NCBI GenBank assembly: GCA_048499435.1
Contig: JASNZW010000005.1
Span: 124,001-188,000, forward strand
Length of the DNA: 64,000 nt
Direction: 5' to 3'
From: DAOTWC01 sp048499435
GTDB lineage: Bacteria; Chloroflexota; Anaerolineae; Aggregatilineales; Phototrophicaceae
The translations under genes and the position numbers were made by a program. Below are positions 26,905 through 35,904 of this stretch, one piece after another (the first letter of the stretch is position 1; each line of letters starts with the position of its first letter). The notes beneath the pieces are model-generated. The model saw only the letters and a list, made by a program, of their open reading frames with translations, ran no database searches and was not told the DNA's origin.

Positions 26905-28245
26905 TTAGTCGTTCAGGCTGGTGTTGGGCGTGGGGCTTGGCCCCGGTGTAACCGTGAGCGTTGGCGTGGCGCTGAGCGCGATGCTGGTGGCCGTCGCCGC
27001 CATATCCGCCTGCTCCGCGCTGACGATTACGTCGCCAAAGCCGCGCACGACTGACACCCACGTGCGCCCCGGCTTCATCATGATCGGCTGGTTGTTGCCG
27101 TAGATAAGCTGGAGCGCGCTGCCGGGTTCCCTGTCCTGCCGCCGCCAGAAGCCGGAGTACCACAGGCCATCGCGCACCAGCATCGCCGGCCCCTGGTCCC
27201 ACAGTTGAATCTCCAGCGACTCGTTTCTGGCGCCCGCCTCAAACAGGTCGGGGCGGCGCTCGTGCGGCACCTGGATGATCACCAGGTTGTCGGCCCAGAG
27301 CTGCTGGCCGTCGGCGGCGTCAAAGTGCGGCACGCTGTCCGTGTAGCGCAGGTAGCGCCCGGTGGCGGGGTCATACTGCCAGCGCGCGTCCGTCTGGCCG
27401 TACCAGTCGATAAAGACATCGTTAGCCGGCTGGCCGTTAGGGTCTGGCTGGTCGCTGAAGGCGAAGCCGCGCGCCCGCAGCGGCGTGTTGACGTTGCGGC
27501 GCGTCGCCAGGTCCCACACCAGGTTGGTGTCCAGGAACAGCGTGTGCTCGAAGGCTTTGCCATCCTCCGGGAAGCGGCAGAAACCGGCGTCGCAGTTGTC
27601 GCCCTTCAGCGGCGAGAACGTCTGGTAGACGAAATCGGCGCTCATGATCATCTGCTGGATCGGGTCACTGGTGCCGGAATAGGCCAGCAGCGCGTTGTAC
27701 ATCACGATCAGCTCCAGGTCCAGCAGGCGCGCGCTGCGCACCGACCCGACGTGCGGCGGCGCGTTATTGCGGAAGATAGCCGCGAAGCGCGTCACGCCGC
27801 CCTCGGCCTCAATCTCGTACACCACGTCAGCCTGGTTGACGCCGGACTGCGGGCGCACAATCGGCGGGTAGTTGGAGATCTTCACGATCAGGTTGCGGCG
27901 GTTCATCGCCTCGTCGCTGACGTACATTTGCCCGGTCAGCGGGTTGATGCCCTCCGGGTAGGAAAACGGGCCGTTGGGCGTGGGCGTGGGCGACGGCGTG
28001 GCGGTGGCGGTCGCGGTGGCTGTGGCAGTAGCGGTGGCGGTGCTGGTGGCCGTCGCGGTCGCTGTCGGCGTCGGCGTCGGGCCTGCCGGCGTGTTGGTGG
28101 CGATATCGAACATGAAAGCGGTGGGGGCTGGCGTGTTGGTCCCTGGCAGCGTAACCTGCACCACCGGGCTGGCCTGGGCCGGGAAGGCCAGCGGCAGAAC
28201 CGTCATTACCAGGACAAACAGCAGCAGAGAGGGCGCTCGGCGCAT
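26905..28245 (-). CDS. DUF3048 (YerB-like) secreted protein with Thr-Ala/Thr-Pro linker
   Basis: The 446-residue protein has an N-terminal signal peptide (MRRAPSLLLFVLVMTVLPLAFPAQA) without a lipobox cysteine. A low-complexity linker (about 38-92) of TATATAT and TPTPT type follows, then a DUF3048 region beginning NPLTGQMYVSDEAMNRRNLIVKI. Family marks include RPQSGVNQADVVYEIEAEGG, ITRFAAIF-like VTRFAAIFRN, HVGSVRSARLLDLELI and PMMKPGRTWV-like NNQPIMMKPGRTWV. The family is secreted and its function is unknown; B. subtilis YerB is the named member. GAGG lies 5 nt upstream of the ATG. The C-terminus adds a second TPT-rich tail, which is unusual and may span the wall. Confidence 0.87.
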   Translation of the reverse strand: MRRAPSLLLFVLVMTVLPLAFPAQASPVVQVTLPGTNTPAPTAFMFDIATNTPAGPTPTPTATATATSTATATATATATATATPSPTPTPNGPFSYPEGINPLTGQMYVSDEAMNRRNLIVKISNYPPIVRPQSGVNQADVVYEIEAEGGVTRFAAIFRNNAPPHVGSVRSARLLDLELIVMYNALLAYSGTSDPIQQMIMSADFVYQTFSPLKGDNCDAGFCRFPEDGKAFEHTLFLDTNLVWDLATRRNVNTPLRARGFAFSDQPDPNGQPANDVFIDWYGQTDARWQYDPATGRYLRYTDSVPHFDAADGQQLWADNLVIIQVPHERRPDLFEAGARNESLEIQLWDQGPAMLVRDGLWYSGFWRRQDREPGSALQLIYGNNQPIMMKPGRTWVSVVRGFGDVIVSAEQADMAATATSIALSATPTLTVTPGPSPTPNTSLND

Positions 28246-28455
28246 AGTTACCTCGTCTTAAGCGGCAGTTGGGGCGGCGCCCACAGGCGGGGCGCGCGCC
28301 GGGGAAGTATACGCCCGGCTTTACAGATTGCCCAGGGGCTTTTATGCTTAGCAAAGTTGCCAAGTCGGCAGAGGCCAGCCAGCGGCAGGCCCGCGCGCCT
28401 GCGCCACGCGGCTGGCCAACAACCCTAAGCTGACAGCTTTGAGAGAGGACCTGTT

Positions 28456-29319
28456 GTGGCTGACCGTCGTTTACTGCTTGCGCTGGCGCACCCCGACGAT
28501 GAGAGTTTTGGCTATGGCGGCGTAGTCGCCCGCTACGTTGCCGCGGGCGCCGATGTGTATCTGCTTTGCTCCACCAACGGCGAAGCCGGCACGGTGGCAC
28601 CGGAGTATCTTAACGGGCACGCTTCAGTCGCGGCACTGCGGCTGGCGGAGCTGGACTGCGCCGCCGCCCGGCTGGGCTTCAAAGCGGTGTTCAAACTGGG
28701 CTATAAGGACAGCGGCATGATGAATTCCGAAACCAGCCGCGACCCGGCCTGCTCGTGGCAGGCCCCGCCGGAGGAACTGGCGCGGCGTGTTGTCGAGGTG
28801 ATCCGCCAGACACGCCCGCAGGCGATCATCACCTTCAACAAGTACGGCGGCTACGGCCACCCGGACCACATCGCCATCCAGCGCGCCACCGCCGCCGCGT
28901 TCGAGCTGGCCGGCGACCCGGCCTACAGTACGCCCGGCCTGGAGCCGTACCAGCCGCAAAAGCTGTATTACTCGTCGATCCCGACGCTGGCGCTGCGCCT
29001 GAGCATCGCGCGGCTGCGGTTGGCCGGCCAGGACCCGCGCCGCGTGGGCCGCAACAAGGACATTGACCTGCTCGCGATTCTGGACCACGTTGAGCCGATA
29101 ACGACAATGGTCAACATCCGCGACTTCCTGCCGGACTGGGACGCCGCCAGCGCCTGCCACGCCAGCCAGCTTGGTGGCGGCCTGATCCGCCTGCCGCTGT
29201 TTGTGCGGCGGCTGATCGCCGCTGGCCAGGGCTTCACGCGCGTTTACCCGCCGCCAGCCCGCCCCGGCATCGACGAGCGCGATCTGTTCGCCGGGGTCGT
29301 CCCCGACGCGCAGCCGTGA
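28456..29319 (+). CDS. PIG-L/LmbE family N-acetylglucosaminyl deacetylase-like protein
   Basis: The 287-residue protein has the zinc site of LmbE-type deacetylases: AHPDDESFGYGG near residue 11-22 and the distal HPDH in KYGGYGHPDHIAI near 135. Enzymes of this family remove an N-acetyl group from GlcNAc conjugates (GPI intermediates, mycothiol, bacillithiol). Which substrate applies here is not visible. The start is GTG with GAGAGG upstream. It is divergent from the DUF3048 gene; the 210-bp gap between them holds no gene and no clear promoter. Confidence 0.88.
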   Translation: MADRRLLLALAHPDDESFGYGGVVARYVAAGADVYLLCSTNGEAGTVAPEYLNGHASVAALRLAELDCAAARLGFKAVFKLGYKDSGMMNSETSRDPACSWQAPPEELARRVVEVIRQTRPQAIITFNKYGGYGHPDHIAIQRATAAAFELAGDPAYSTPGLEPYQPQKLYYSSIPTLALRLSIARLRLAGQDPRRVGRNKDIDLLAILDHVEPITTMVNIRDFLPDWDAASACHASQLGGGLIRLPLFVRRLIAAGQGFTRVYPPPARPGIDERDLFAGVVPDAQP

Positions 29320-29345
29320 AGCGCAGCCGCTGAGAACAGCCGCGC

Positions 29346-30158
29346 TCAGTTCAGCGGCGCGTGGCGGCGCGCGACAACCGCCTGCCCTTCCGGGCTTTGC
29401 GCCCAGGCGATGAAGGCGCGCAGCGGGCCTTCTGGCTCGCCCAGGCCGGCGATAAACAGCGTCGTGCGCAAGGGGTAAGTGTTGGCGGCGACTGTCGCGC
29501 GCGTGGGCAGCGCCCCATCCACCGCCAGCGCCGCGACGCGCGCGTCCGCCCACCCCAGCGACACATAGCCCACGCTGCCGGGCTGCCGGGCGACCAGCTC
29601 CAGCATGGCCGCGCTGGACGGCGCGACCAGCGCCGTGCTGGTCGTGCGGCGCTCGCCCATCACCAGCCGCTCGAACTCCGCGCGCGTGCCAGAGCCGTCC
29701 TCGCGGCTGACAACGACGATTTCCTGGTCGCCGCCGCCCAGCGCCTGCCAGTTGGTGATGCGCCCCTGGTAGATATCGCGCAGCCGCGCCAGCGTCAGCT
29801 CGCTGACGTCAGTGTCCGGGTGAACGATGATGGCGACCGCGTCCTGGCCAATCGGCGCGCCCCACAGCGCGCTGGTCTCTGGCGGCGGCAGGTGATTGGT
29901 GACGAAATAGGCGTCCGGCGTTTGCAGCATCAGGGCCACGACGCCCTCGTAATCGGCGCTGCGCACCTCAAAACTCACATCCGGCGCGCGCTGGGCGTAA
30001 GCGCGGATCAGGTCGTTGAGCAGAGGCAGCGTGGCAGAGGTGGCGTAGAGGCGCAGCGCAGCCGCGTTTGTGGTCGGCGTGGAGGCGGGCAGCACCGGCG
30101 TCGAACAGCTTGCCAGGACAAAGGCGGCTGTAACCAGTGCGCGGCGGGTGCGCTGCAT
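29346..30158 (-). CDS. PstS-like phosphate/anion-binding lipoprotein
   Basis: The 270-residue protein has a lipoprotein signal (AAFVLASCSTP, Cys near 18) and a periplasmic-binding fold of the PBP-like 2 type. Segments ALRLYATSATLPLLNDLIRAYAQ, LARLRDIYQGRITNWQALGG and VVSREDGSGTRAEFERLV match PstS; the last contains the phosphate-coordinating Asp-Gly-Ser-Gly-Thr-Arg. It should bind phosphate or a similar oxyanion outside the membrane. No pstCAB or phoU genes adjoin it, so it may be a sensor or an accessory to a distant transporter. Confidence 0.82.
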   Translation of the reverse strand: MQRTRRALVTAAFVLASCSTPVLPASTPTTNAAALRLYATSATLPLLNDLIRAYAQRAPDVSFEVRSADYEGVVALMLQTPDAYFVTNHLPPPETSALWGAPIGQDAVAIIVHPDTDVSELTLARLRDIYQGRITNWQALGGGDQEIVVVSREDGSGTRAEFERLVMGERRTTSTALVAPSSAAMLELVARQPGSVGYVSLGWADARVAALAVDGALPTRATVAANTYPLRTTLFIAGLGEPEGPLRAFIAWAQSPEGQAVVARRHAPLN

Positions 30159-30266
30159 CGGCGATCAGCCCTGCCCGGCGGACGCTGGCGCAGCCTGACA
30201 GGCGGTTAAGCGGTGGGGCGGTGGGGACGGGGCATCCAATGACGTGGGTCCTCAGGCGCAGGGGAA

Positions 30267-31385
30267 TCAGGCAGGCTGTAGATAGCGCTGTAAAAACGCG
30301 CCGACATAGCTGTCCAGGCTGCCGTCGAGAATGGCCGCGCGCATAGCGGCAGCGTGCTGCACCAGGAAGTGAATATTGTGGATGGTCAGCAGCGTAGCGG
30401 CCAGAATCTCTTTGGCAACCACCAGATGCCGCAGGTAAGCGCGCGTGAAATGCCGGCAGGTGTAACACGCGCAGGCGGCGTCCAGCGGCTGGTCAGCGCG
30501 GGCGTGCGCCTGGTTGCGCAGGTTGAGCCGCCCGTCAGCGGTCAGCGCCGCGCCGTGCCGCGCCAGCCGCGTCGGAATAACACAGTCGAAAATGTCCACG
30601 CCGCGCGTGACGCCTTCAGCCAGGTCGTCGGGGTCGCCCACGCCCATCAGGTAGCGCGGGCGGTCTGCCGGCAGCAGCGGCAGCGTGAAGTCGAGCGCGG
30701 CGTACATCTCCGCCTTGGTCTCCCCCACCGCCAGCCCGCCGACTGCGTAACCTGGAAAGCCGATGTCCAGCAGCGCCCGCGCCGATTCAGCGCGCAGGTC
30801 CGGAAAAACACCGCCCTGCACAATGCCGAACAGGGCCTGCGCGCCGTCGTCGGGGTGGGCGGCGCGGCAGCGGGCGGCCCAGCGCGTGGTGCGCGCCACC
30901 GCCTGCTCGACGGCGGCCCGGTCCAGGGGCGGCGGACACTGGTCAAAACACATGATGATGTCCGCGCCCAGGTTCTGCTGGATGGCGGTGGCGCTTTCAG
31001 GCGTGAACCGGCGGCGGCTGCCGTCAATATGGCTCTGGAAAGTGACGCCGTCGTCGTCAATGCGGCTGATCTTCCCCAGGCTGAACACTTGAAATCCGCC
31101 AGAATCGGTTAAAATCGGGCCAGGCCACTGCATGAAACGGTGCAGGCTGCCCAGGTCGCGCACCAGCTCGTCGCCGGGGCGCAGGTGCAGATGGTATGTG
31201 TTGGCCAGCAGCAGCGTGACGCCGAGTTCGTCGAGCTGGCGCGGGGTAACGGCTTTCACCGTCCCCTGCGTGCCCACCGGGGCAAACACCGGCGTCGGCA
31301 GCGGGCCGTGCGGCGTGTGCAGCACGCCGGCGCGCGCGCGGCCCTGCGTCTTAATGACTTCAAAGGTAAACACCATAGCGCCCAT
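30267..31385 (-). CDS. tgt: queuine/preQ1 tRNA-guanine transglycosylase
   Basis: The 372-residue protein is a complete Tgt. It has LLANTYHLHLRPG, the substrate-binding TDSGGFQVFSLG, FGIVQGGVFPDLR, YAVGGLAVGE, and the nucleophile region VDIFDCVIPTRLARHG. The zinc site C-x-C-x2-C with a distal His reads CACYTC and TIHNIHF near the C-terminus. It exchanges guanine-34 for preQ1 in tRNAs with GUN anticodons. ATG at 31385 has AAGGA 5 nt upstream, so I prefer it to ATG 31376. It is divergent from the MurF/Alr fusion. No other queuosine genes are in the window. Confidence 0.95.
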   Translation of the reverse strand: MGAMVFTFEVIKTQGRARAGVLHTPHGPLPTPVFAPVGTQGTVKAVTPRQLDELGVTLLLANTYHLHLRPGDELVRDLGSLHRFMQWPGPILTDSGGFQVFSLGKISRIDDDGVTFQSHIDGSRRRFTPESATAIQQNLGADIIMCFDQCPPPLDRAAVEQAVARTTRWAARCRAAHPDDGAQALFGIVQGGVFPDLRAESARALLDIGFPGYAVGGLAVGETKAEMYAALDFTLPLLPADRPRYLMGVGDPDDLAEGVTRGVDIFDCVIPTRLARHGAALTADGRLNLRNQAHARADQPLDAACACYTCRHFTRAYLRHLVVAKEILAATLLTIHNIHFLVQHAAAMRAAILDGSLDSYVGAFLQRYLQPA

Positions 31386-31477
31386 CGATTCCTTAAGAAC
31401 CATCTGCGATTATAACAAAAGTTCGCCCTGTCGCGAGTTTTGCGTCCTGCCAGCCACAACGGAGCGCCTGACAGCCC

Positions 31478-34027
31478 ATGATAAGCCTTTATGACCTGCT
31501 CGAAGCCGCCAACGGCCAACTGTTCGGTGAGCCAGCGGCGCAGCTTTTCACCAGCTTCTGCCTGGATTCGCGCCAGGCGGGCGAGAACCAGCTCTACGTC
31601 GCCCGCAAAACCGACCAGGGCGACACCCACCAGCACATCCGCGAAGCGATAGAGCGCGGCACGCGCGGCGTGATCTGCGCCCAGCCGCCTGAGTTCGACA
31701 CCGCCGGCGTTTCCGTAATTATCGTCAAGGACGCGGAGGCGGCGCTGATGGCCTGGTCGCGGCACATCCTGGGCAAGCTGGGCACGCGCGTCATCGCGGT
31801 GACGGGCACGGCGGGCACGGCGGCGGCGGTGGACGCCGTGCGGCAGGTGCTGGCGACGCGCTACACGGTGCATGTCGGCGGCAGCAGCCCGTATGGCCGC
31901 CTGCGCCTGCCGCTGGCGCTGGCCAACCTGCGCCCCGAACACAATATGTTCGTGCTGGAGCTTAGCCCGTCGGAGCCAGGCGAGATCGCGGAGATGGCGC
32001 GGCTGGCGCAGCCGGATGTCGGCGTGGTGACGCACACAGGCTATGCGCACACCGATTCATTCGCCAGCCTGGAGGAAATCGCCCGTGAGGAAAGCCTGCT
32101 GGTTGAGCGCCTGCCCGCCAGCGGGCTGGCCGTCCTCAATTACGACGACGACCTGGTGCGGGCGATGGCCGAACAGGCCCGCGCGCGCGTTGTCACGGTG
32201 GGCACAGCCAACTTCGGCGCCGACCTGATGGCGTACAACATCGTTATCGGGCAGACGAAAACCGGCTTCGACCTGCGCCTGGGCCAGGAACGGCACATTG
32301 GGCGCTGGACGCCGCTGCTGGGCCGCCATCATCTGTACAGCGTGCTGTTCGGGCTGGCTGTCGGCCAGCATTACGATATCCCGCTGGCGGAGGGGCTGAA
32401 AGCCGTGACGGCGCTGGCCCCGCTGCCAGGGCACATGAATCCGCTGGCGGGCGCTAACGGCGCGCTGATCGTGGACGACACGTACAACGCGCTGCCGCAG
32501 TCGGCGCTGGCCGCGCTGGATTGGCTGGCGGCGGCCCGGCAGGAAGGCCAGCGCAGCGTGTTTGTCCTGGGCGATATCGAGGACCTGGGGCCGCTGAGCC
32601 AGCGCTGCCACCGTCAGTTGGGCCAGCGGGCGGCCGATGTCGCCGATTTCATCGTCACCGAGGGGGCTGAGGCGGCGCTGGCCGGGCGCGCCGCGCTTGA
32701 CGAGGGCCTGGATCACCGGCAGGTGGTGATCACGTACAGCCCGCAGGACGTGATCGCCGCGCTGCAGGAACGGCAGCCCCTTGAACCCGACGACATCGTG
32801 CTGGTGACTGGTGGGCGCAGCGCGCGCATGGAACAGGTGGTGAAAGCGCTGCTGCAAGACCCGGCGGACCGCGAACGGCTGGTGCGGCAGCACGCCAGCG
32901 CCGGGCTGAAAAGCACGCCGCGCAGCATCCACACCAACTGGGTGGAGATCGACAAGACGGCGCTGGCCAACAACGTGCGCCAGCTTCGCCAGCTTATCAG
33001 CGACGAGGTCACGCTGATGGCGGTTGTCAAAGCCGACGGCTACGGGCACGGTGCGGTCGCGACCAGCATCACCGCGCTGGCCAACGGCGCACAGGCGCTG
33101 GGTGTGGCGTCACTGGCGGAGGCGCTGGAGCTGCGCGAGGCGGGCATTGACGCGCCGATCCTGGTGCTGGGCTACACCCCGACGTATGCCGTGCGCCACG
33201 CGCTGCGCCACGACATCACCCTGACGCTGTATGATCTGGACCTGGCCCGCGCCTACAACCAGGCCGCCCGCGAGATGGGCGCCCGGCTGCGCGTCCACAT
33301 CAAAATTGACACCGGCCTGGGCCGCATGGGCGTGCTGGCAGATGAGGCTGTGCCCTTCTTCCGCCACCTCACCGGCCTGCCCCACCTGGATATCGAGGGC
33401 ATCTTCACGCATTTCTCAATGTCAGACGAGGACCCGCTCTACACCGCCGACCAACTGCGCGCGTTCAAGAGCGTGGTTAACCCGCTGCGCGCCAGCGGCT
33501 TCAGCTTTAAGTACATCCACGCCGCCAACAGCGCCGCCACCCTGACGGCTAAGGACACGCACCTGAACATGGTGCGCGTCGGCGTGGCGCTTTACGGCCT
33601 GTCGCCATCCGACACGGTGCGCATTCCGCCGGGGTTCGTGCCTGTGATGTCGTGGAAAACGGTGATCGCCCAGGTCAAGACGCTGCCGCCAGGGCATCCT
33701 GTCGGCTACGGCCAAACCTACACGACCGCCGGCTACGAACGCATCGCCGTGATTCCGGTGGGCTATGCCTACGGCTTCCGGCGCAAACCGCATAACTGGG
33801 GGCGGGTGCTGGTGCATGGGCAGTATGCGCCGGTGGTGGGCCGCGTGAGCATGGAGAAAACCTGCATCAACGTGACGCACATCCCCGACGTCGCCATTGG
33901 CGACGAGGTGGTGCTGCTGGGACAGCAGGGCAGCGCCCGCATCAGCGCGGAGGACGTGGGCGAGCGGCTGGGCACCAATAACTACGAAGTGGTGTGCAAC
34001 GTGCTGGCGCGCGTCCCCCGGCGCTGA
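31478..34027 (+). CDS. alr: MurF-like pseudoenzyme domain fused to alanine racemase
   Basis: This 849-residue protein has two parts. Residues 1 to about 470 align with MurF (D-Ala-D-Ala-adding ligase), with DDTYNALPQSALAAL and VLGDIEDLGPLSQRCH retained. However, the P-loop reads VTGTAGTAAAV instead of a GKT loop, the EMGxNHxGEI segment reads ELSPSEPGEI, and the Lys position normally carbamylated appears to be Glu (REESLL). Residues from about 484 on are a full alanine racemase: PLP Lys518 in VVKADGYGHG, KIDTGLGRMGV, MVRVGVALYGLSP, the Tyr in VGYGQTY, and IPVGYAYGFRR. It should interconvert L- and D-alanine. MurF-Alr fusions are known in Bacteroidota; there the MurF part is presumably active, here probably not. 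SD is weak. Confidence 0.88.
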   Translation: MISLYDLLEAANGQLFGEPAAQLFTSFCLDSRQAGENQLYVARKTDQGDTHQHIREAIERGTRGVICAQPPEFDTAGVSVIIVKDAEAALMAWSRHILGKLGTRVIAVTGTAGTAAAVDAVRQVLATRYTVHVGGSSPYGRLRLPLALANLRPEHNMFVLELSPSEPGEIAEMARLAQPDVGVVTHTGYAHTDSFASLEEIAREESLLVERLPASGLAVLNYDDDLVRAMAEQARARVVTVGTANFGADLMAYNIVIGQTKTGFDLRLGQERHIGRWTPLLGRHHLYSVLFGLAVGQHYDIPLAEGLKAVTALAPLPGHMNPLAGANGALIVDDTYNALPQSALAALDWLAAARQEGQRSVFVLGDIEDLGPLSQRCHRQLGQRAADVADFIVTEGAEAALAGRAALDEGLDHRQVVITYSPQDVIAALQERQPLEPDDIVLVTGGRSARMEQVVKALLQDPADRERLVRQHASAGLKSTPRSIHTNWVEIDKTALANNVRQLRQLISDEVTLMAVVKADGYGHGAVATSITALANGAQALGVASLAEALELREAGIDAPILVLGYTPTYAVRHALRHDITLTLYDLDLARAYNQAAREMGARLRVHIKIDTGLGRMGVLADEAVPFFRHLTGLPHLDIEGIFTHFSMSDEDPLYTADQLRAFKSVVNPLRASGFSFKYIHAANSAATLTAKDTHLNMVRVGVALYGLSPSDTVRIPPGFVPVMSWKTVIAQVKTLPPGHPVGYGQTYTTAGYERIAVIPVGYAYGFRRKPHNWGRVLVHGQYAPVVGRVSMEKTCINVTHIPDVAIGDEVVLLGQQGSARISAEDVGERLGTNNYEVVCNVLARVPRR

Positions 34028-34037
34028 GCAGGCGGTC

Positions 34038-34727
34038 TTACTGAAGCATCGTCTCCAGGTCCGCCGCGATCACCGACGGCTCGGTCCCGAAGGCGTAAAT
34101 CGTGGCCAGGCGCATCTGCGGGTCAATCAGAAAGATCGACCCCGTGTGATCCACCAGGTAGTTTTCAGTCTGGCCGTCGTCGTGAATCTCGAAGAACAGG
34201 CCGTAATCCACACCGATGCGGCGCATCGTCAGCTCGTCGCCCGTCAGGCCGATAAACGCCGGGTCGAAGCCGCCCAGGTAGCGGGCTAGCCGCGCCGGCG
34301 TGTCGCGCTTGGCGTCCACGCTCACCATGACGAAGTTCACATCGTCCGCCCGGTCGCCCAGCGCCGCTTTCACGCGGATGTAGTCGCCCAGCGTCATCGG
34401 GCACACGTCCGGGCAGGACGTGTAGCCGAAGTAGAGCAGAGTCGGCTTGCCCTGCAGGTCGCTCAGGCTCAGCGGCGCGCCGGTGTGGCTGGTGAGCGTG
34501 AAGTCGCCCAGCGGGCGCGGCGGATCAAGGTGCGTGCCGCCGTCGAAGGCGTTAGCCGGGTCCACCAGGGCCACACCGGTGTCGGCGGGCGCGTTCACCA
34601 GCCGGTTAAACACCAGAAACAGCAGCACCGCTATCACCACCAGCGCCGCCACCAGCGCCACAATCACCAGCGTGGTAGCTGTCCGCCGGCTGGCGGGCGC
34701 GCCCGCATCTGTGGGTTTGTCAGTCAT
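34038..34727 (-). CDS. Sco1/SenC/PrrC family copper chaperone
   Basis: The 229-residue protein has one N-terminal membrane anchor (about 20-42) and a thioredoxin-fold domain facing outward. Copper ligands are Cys105 and Cys109 in YTSCPDVCPMT and a His near 194 in YLVDHTGSIFLID. Sco proteins deliver copper to, or reduce, the CuA centre of oxidase subunit II. It is the last gene of the ba3-oxidase block and ends 10 bp from the convergent alanine-racemase fusion. That context makes CuA assembly of the adjacent oxidase its likely job. Confidence 0.93.
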   Translation of the reverse strand: MTDKPTDAGAPASRRTATTLVIVALVAALVVIAVLLFLVFNRLVNAPADTGVALVDPANAFDGGTHLDPPRPLGDFTLTSHTGAPLSLSDLQGKPTLLYFGYTSCPDVCPMTLGDYIRVKAALGDRADDVNFVMVSVDAKRDTPARLARYLGGFDPAFIGLTGDELTMRRIGVDYGLFFEIHDDGQTENYLVDHTGSIFLIDPQMRLATIYAFGTEPSVIAADLETMLQ

Positions 34728-34749
34728 TACGTCGCCTCCGCGCTAACGC

Positions 34750-35730
34750 TTACCCGCCGTGCTTCATGGGCGCGGCGGCCAGCTCGCGCACCGGCGCGCC
34801 GATCACCACCTCCGCGCCGGACTCGAACACGAGCGTCAGCGCGATCGCGTCGCCTGGCAGCAGGTCGCGCGGCAGGTCGAACAGCATAATATGATAGCCG
34901 CCTGGCTCCAGCATAACACCCCCGCCAGCGGGAATCTCCAGGCCGTTTTCGAGCGGGCGCATACGCATCACGCCGGCTTCCATCTGCGTCTCGTGAATCT
35001 CGACCACGCTGGCGGCGTCCGTGTGGACCGCGACCAGCCGGTCAGCGGCGGCGCCCCGGTTTTCCAGCGCCAGGTAAACCGCGCTCGGCCCGTACAGCAC
35101 GCCGGGTTCGGGCGTGGCCTCAGCCATGCCGTCTGGCCGCGCGGCGGTGGCGCGCGCCCAGGCCCCCAGCGCCGTCACAGCAGCGGCAGCCGGCGGCTCG
35201 CTCAGCACCGGCGCGCCGACCTCCACCAGCATTGGCTCGCCCACTGCCGCGCCGGTTTCGTCCAGCAGGTCGAACGTCAGCGTCAGCGCGATCGCCGCGC
35301 CCGGCAGCAGGTCGCGCGGCAGGTCAAACAGCATCACGTGATAACCGCCCGGCTCCAGGCTGGCGGCTGCGCCAGCGGGGATGTCAAGGCCGTTCTCCAG
35401 CGGGCGCATGCGCATCACGCCGCCTTCCATCTGCGTCTCGTGAATCTCAACAATCGCAGCGGCGGCGGTGGCGGCGGCGGCCAGCCGGACAGCCGGCCCG
35501 CCCCGGTTCTCAATTGTCATGTAGACGGCGCTGGGGCCGTAAACGATGTCGGCGTCCGGCTCGGCGGTGGCTTCCTGCATCCCGCCCATGCCGTGACCGC
35601 CGCCCATCACCGCCGCCCCGGCGGTGGCCCGCGCCCAGATGCCAGTGATCGCGATATCAGCCGATTCCTGCGCCAGCGCTGGAACGGCCAGCAGCAGGGC
35701 CAAACAGACAAACGCTATTCGACTTTTCAC
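34750..35730 (-). CDS. tandem PCu(A)C periplasmic copper chaperone
   Basis: The 326-residue protein has a signal peptide (VKSRIAFVCLALLLAVPALAQ) and two PCuAC domains, about 25-165 and 180-315. Each carries the copper motif H-M-x10-M-x21-H-x-M: IVEIHETQMEGGVMRM with GGYHVMLFDLP, then VVEIHETQMEAGVMRM with GGYHIMLFDLP. A Met/Gly/His-rich insert (VMGGGHGMGGM) near residue 45 in the first domain may add copper capacity. PCuAC proteins normally have one domain of ~150 residues. The tail ends MKHGG. GTG at 35730 is chosen because AGGAGGT lies 6 nt upstream and a signal peptide follows. It works with Sco1 in oxidase CuA loading. Confidence 0.93.
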   Translation of the reverse strand: MKSRIAFVCLALLLAVPALAQESADIAITGIWARATAGAAVMGGGHGMGGMQEATAEPDADIVYGPSAVYMTIENRGGPAVRLAAAATAAAAIVEIHETQMEGGVMRMRPLENGLDIPAGAAASLEPGGYHVMLFDLPRDLLPGAAIALTLTFDLLDETGAAVGEPMLVEVGAPVLSEPPAAAAVTALGAWARATAARPDGMAEATPEPGVLYGPSAVYLALENRGAAADRLVAVHTDAASVVEIHETQMEAGVMRMRPLENGLEIPAGGGVMLEPGGYHIMLFDLPRDLLPGDAIALTLVFESGAEVVIGAPVRELAAAPMKHGG

Positions 35731-35904
35731 CACTGCACCTCCTATAACCGCGCATATTCGTGAAAAGTGTAACAAGTATCGCGGCGGGCTGCCAGCGCGC
35801 CGCCTGTCAGCGCGAAGGCAGGCCCTCAGAAACGCAAACGGGGCGAAACCGCCTGCGCGGCCCGCCCCACCGTCTGACAGAGACAACCGGCCCGCGCTAA
35901 TGCA

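Noticed and set aside
27970..28085. Simple GT/GC-rich repeat upstream of the DUF3048 domain as a non-coding repeat element
   Set aside because: It is in frame and encodes the Thr-Ala/Thr-Pro linker of the protein.
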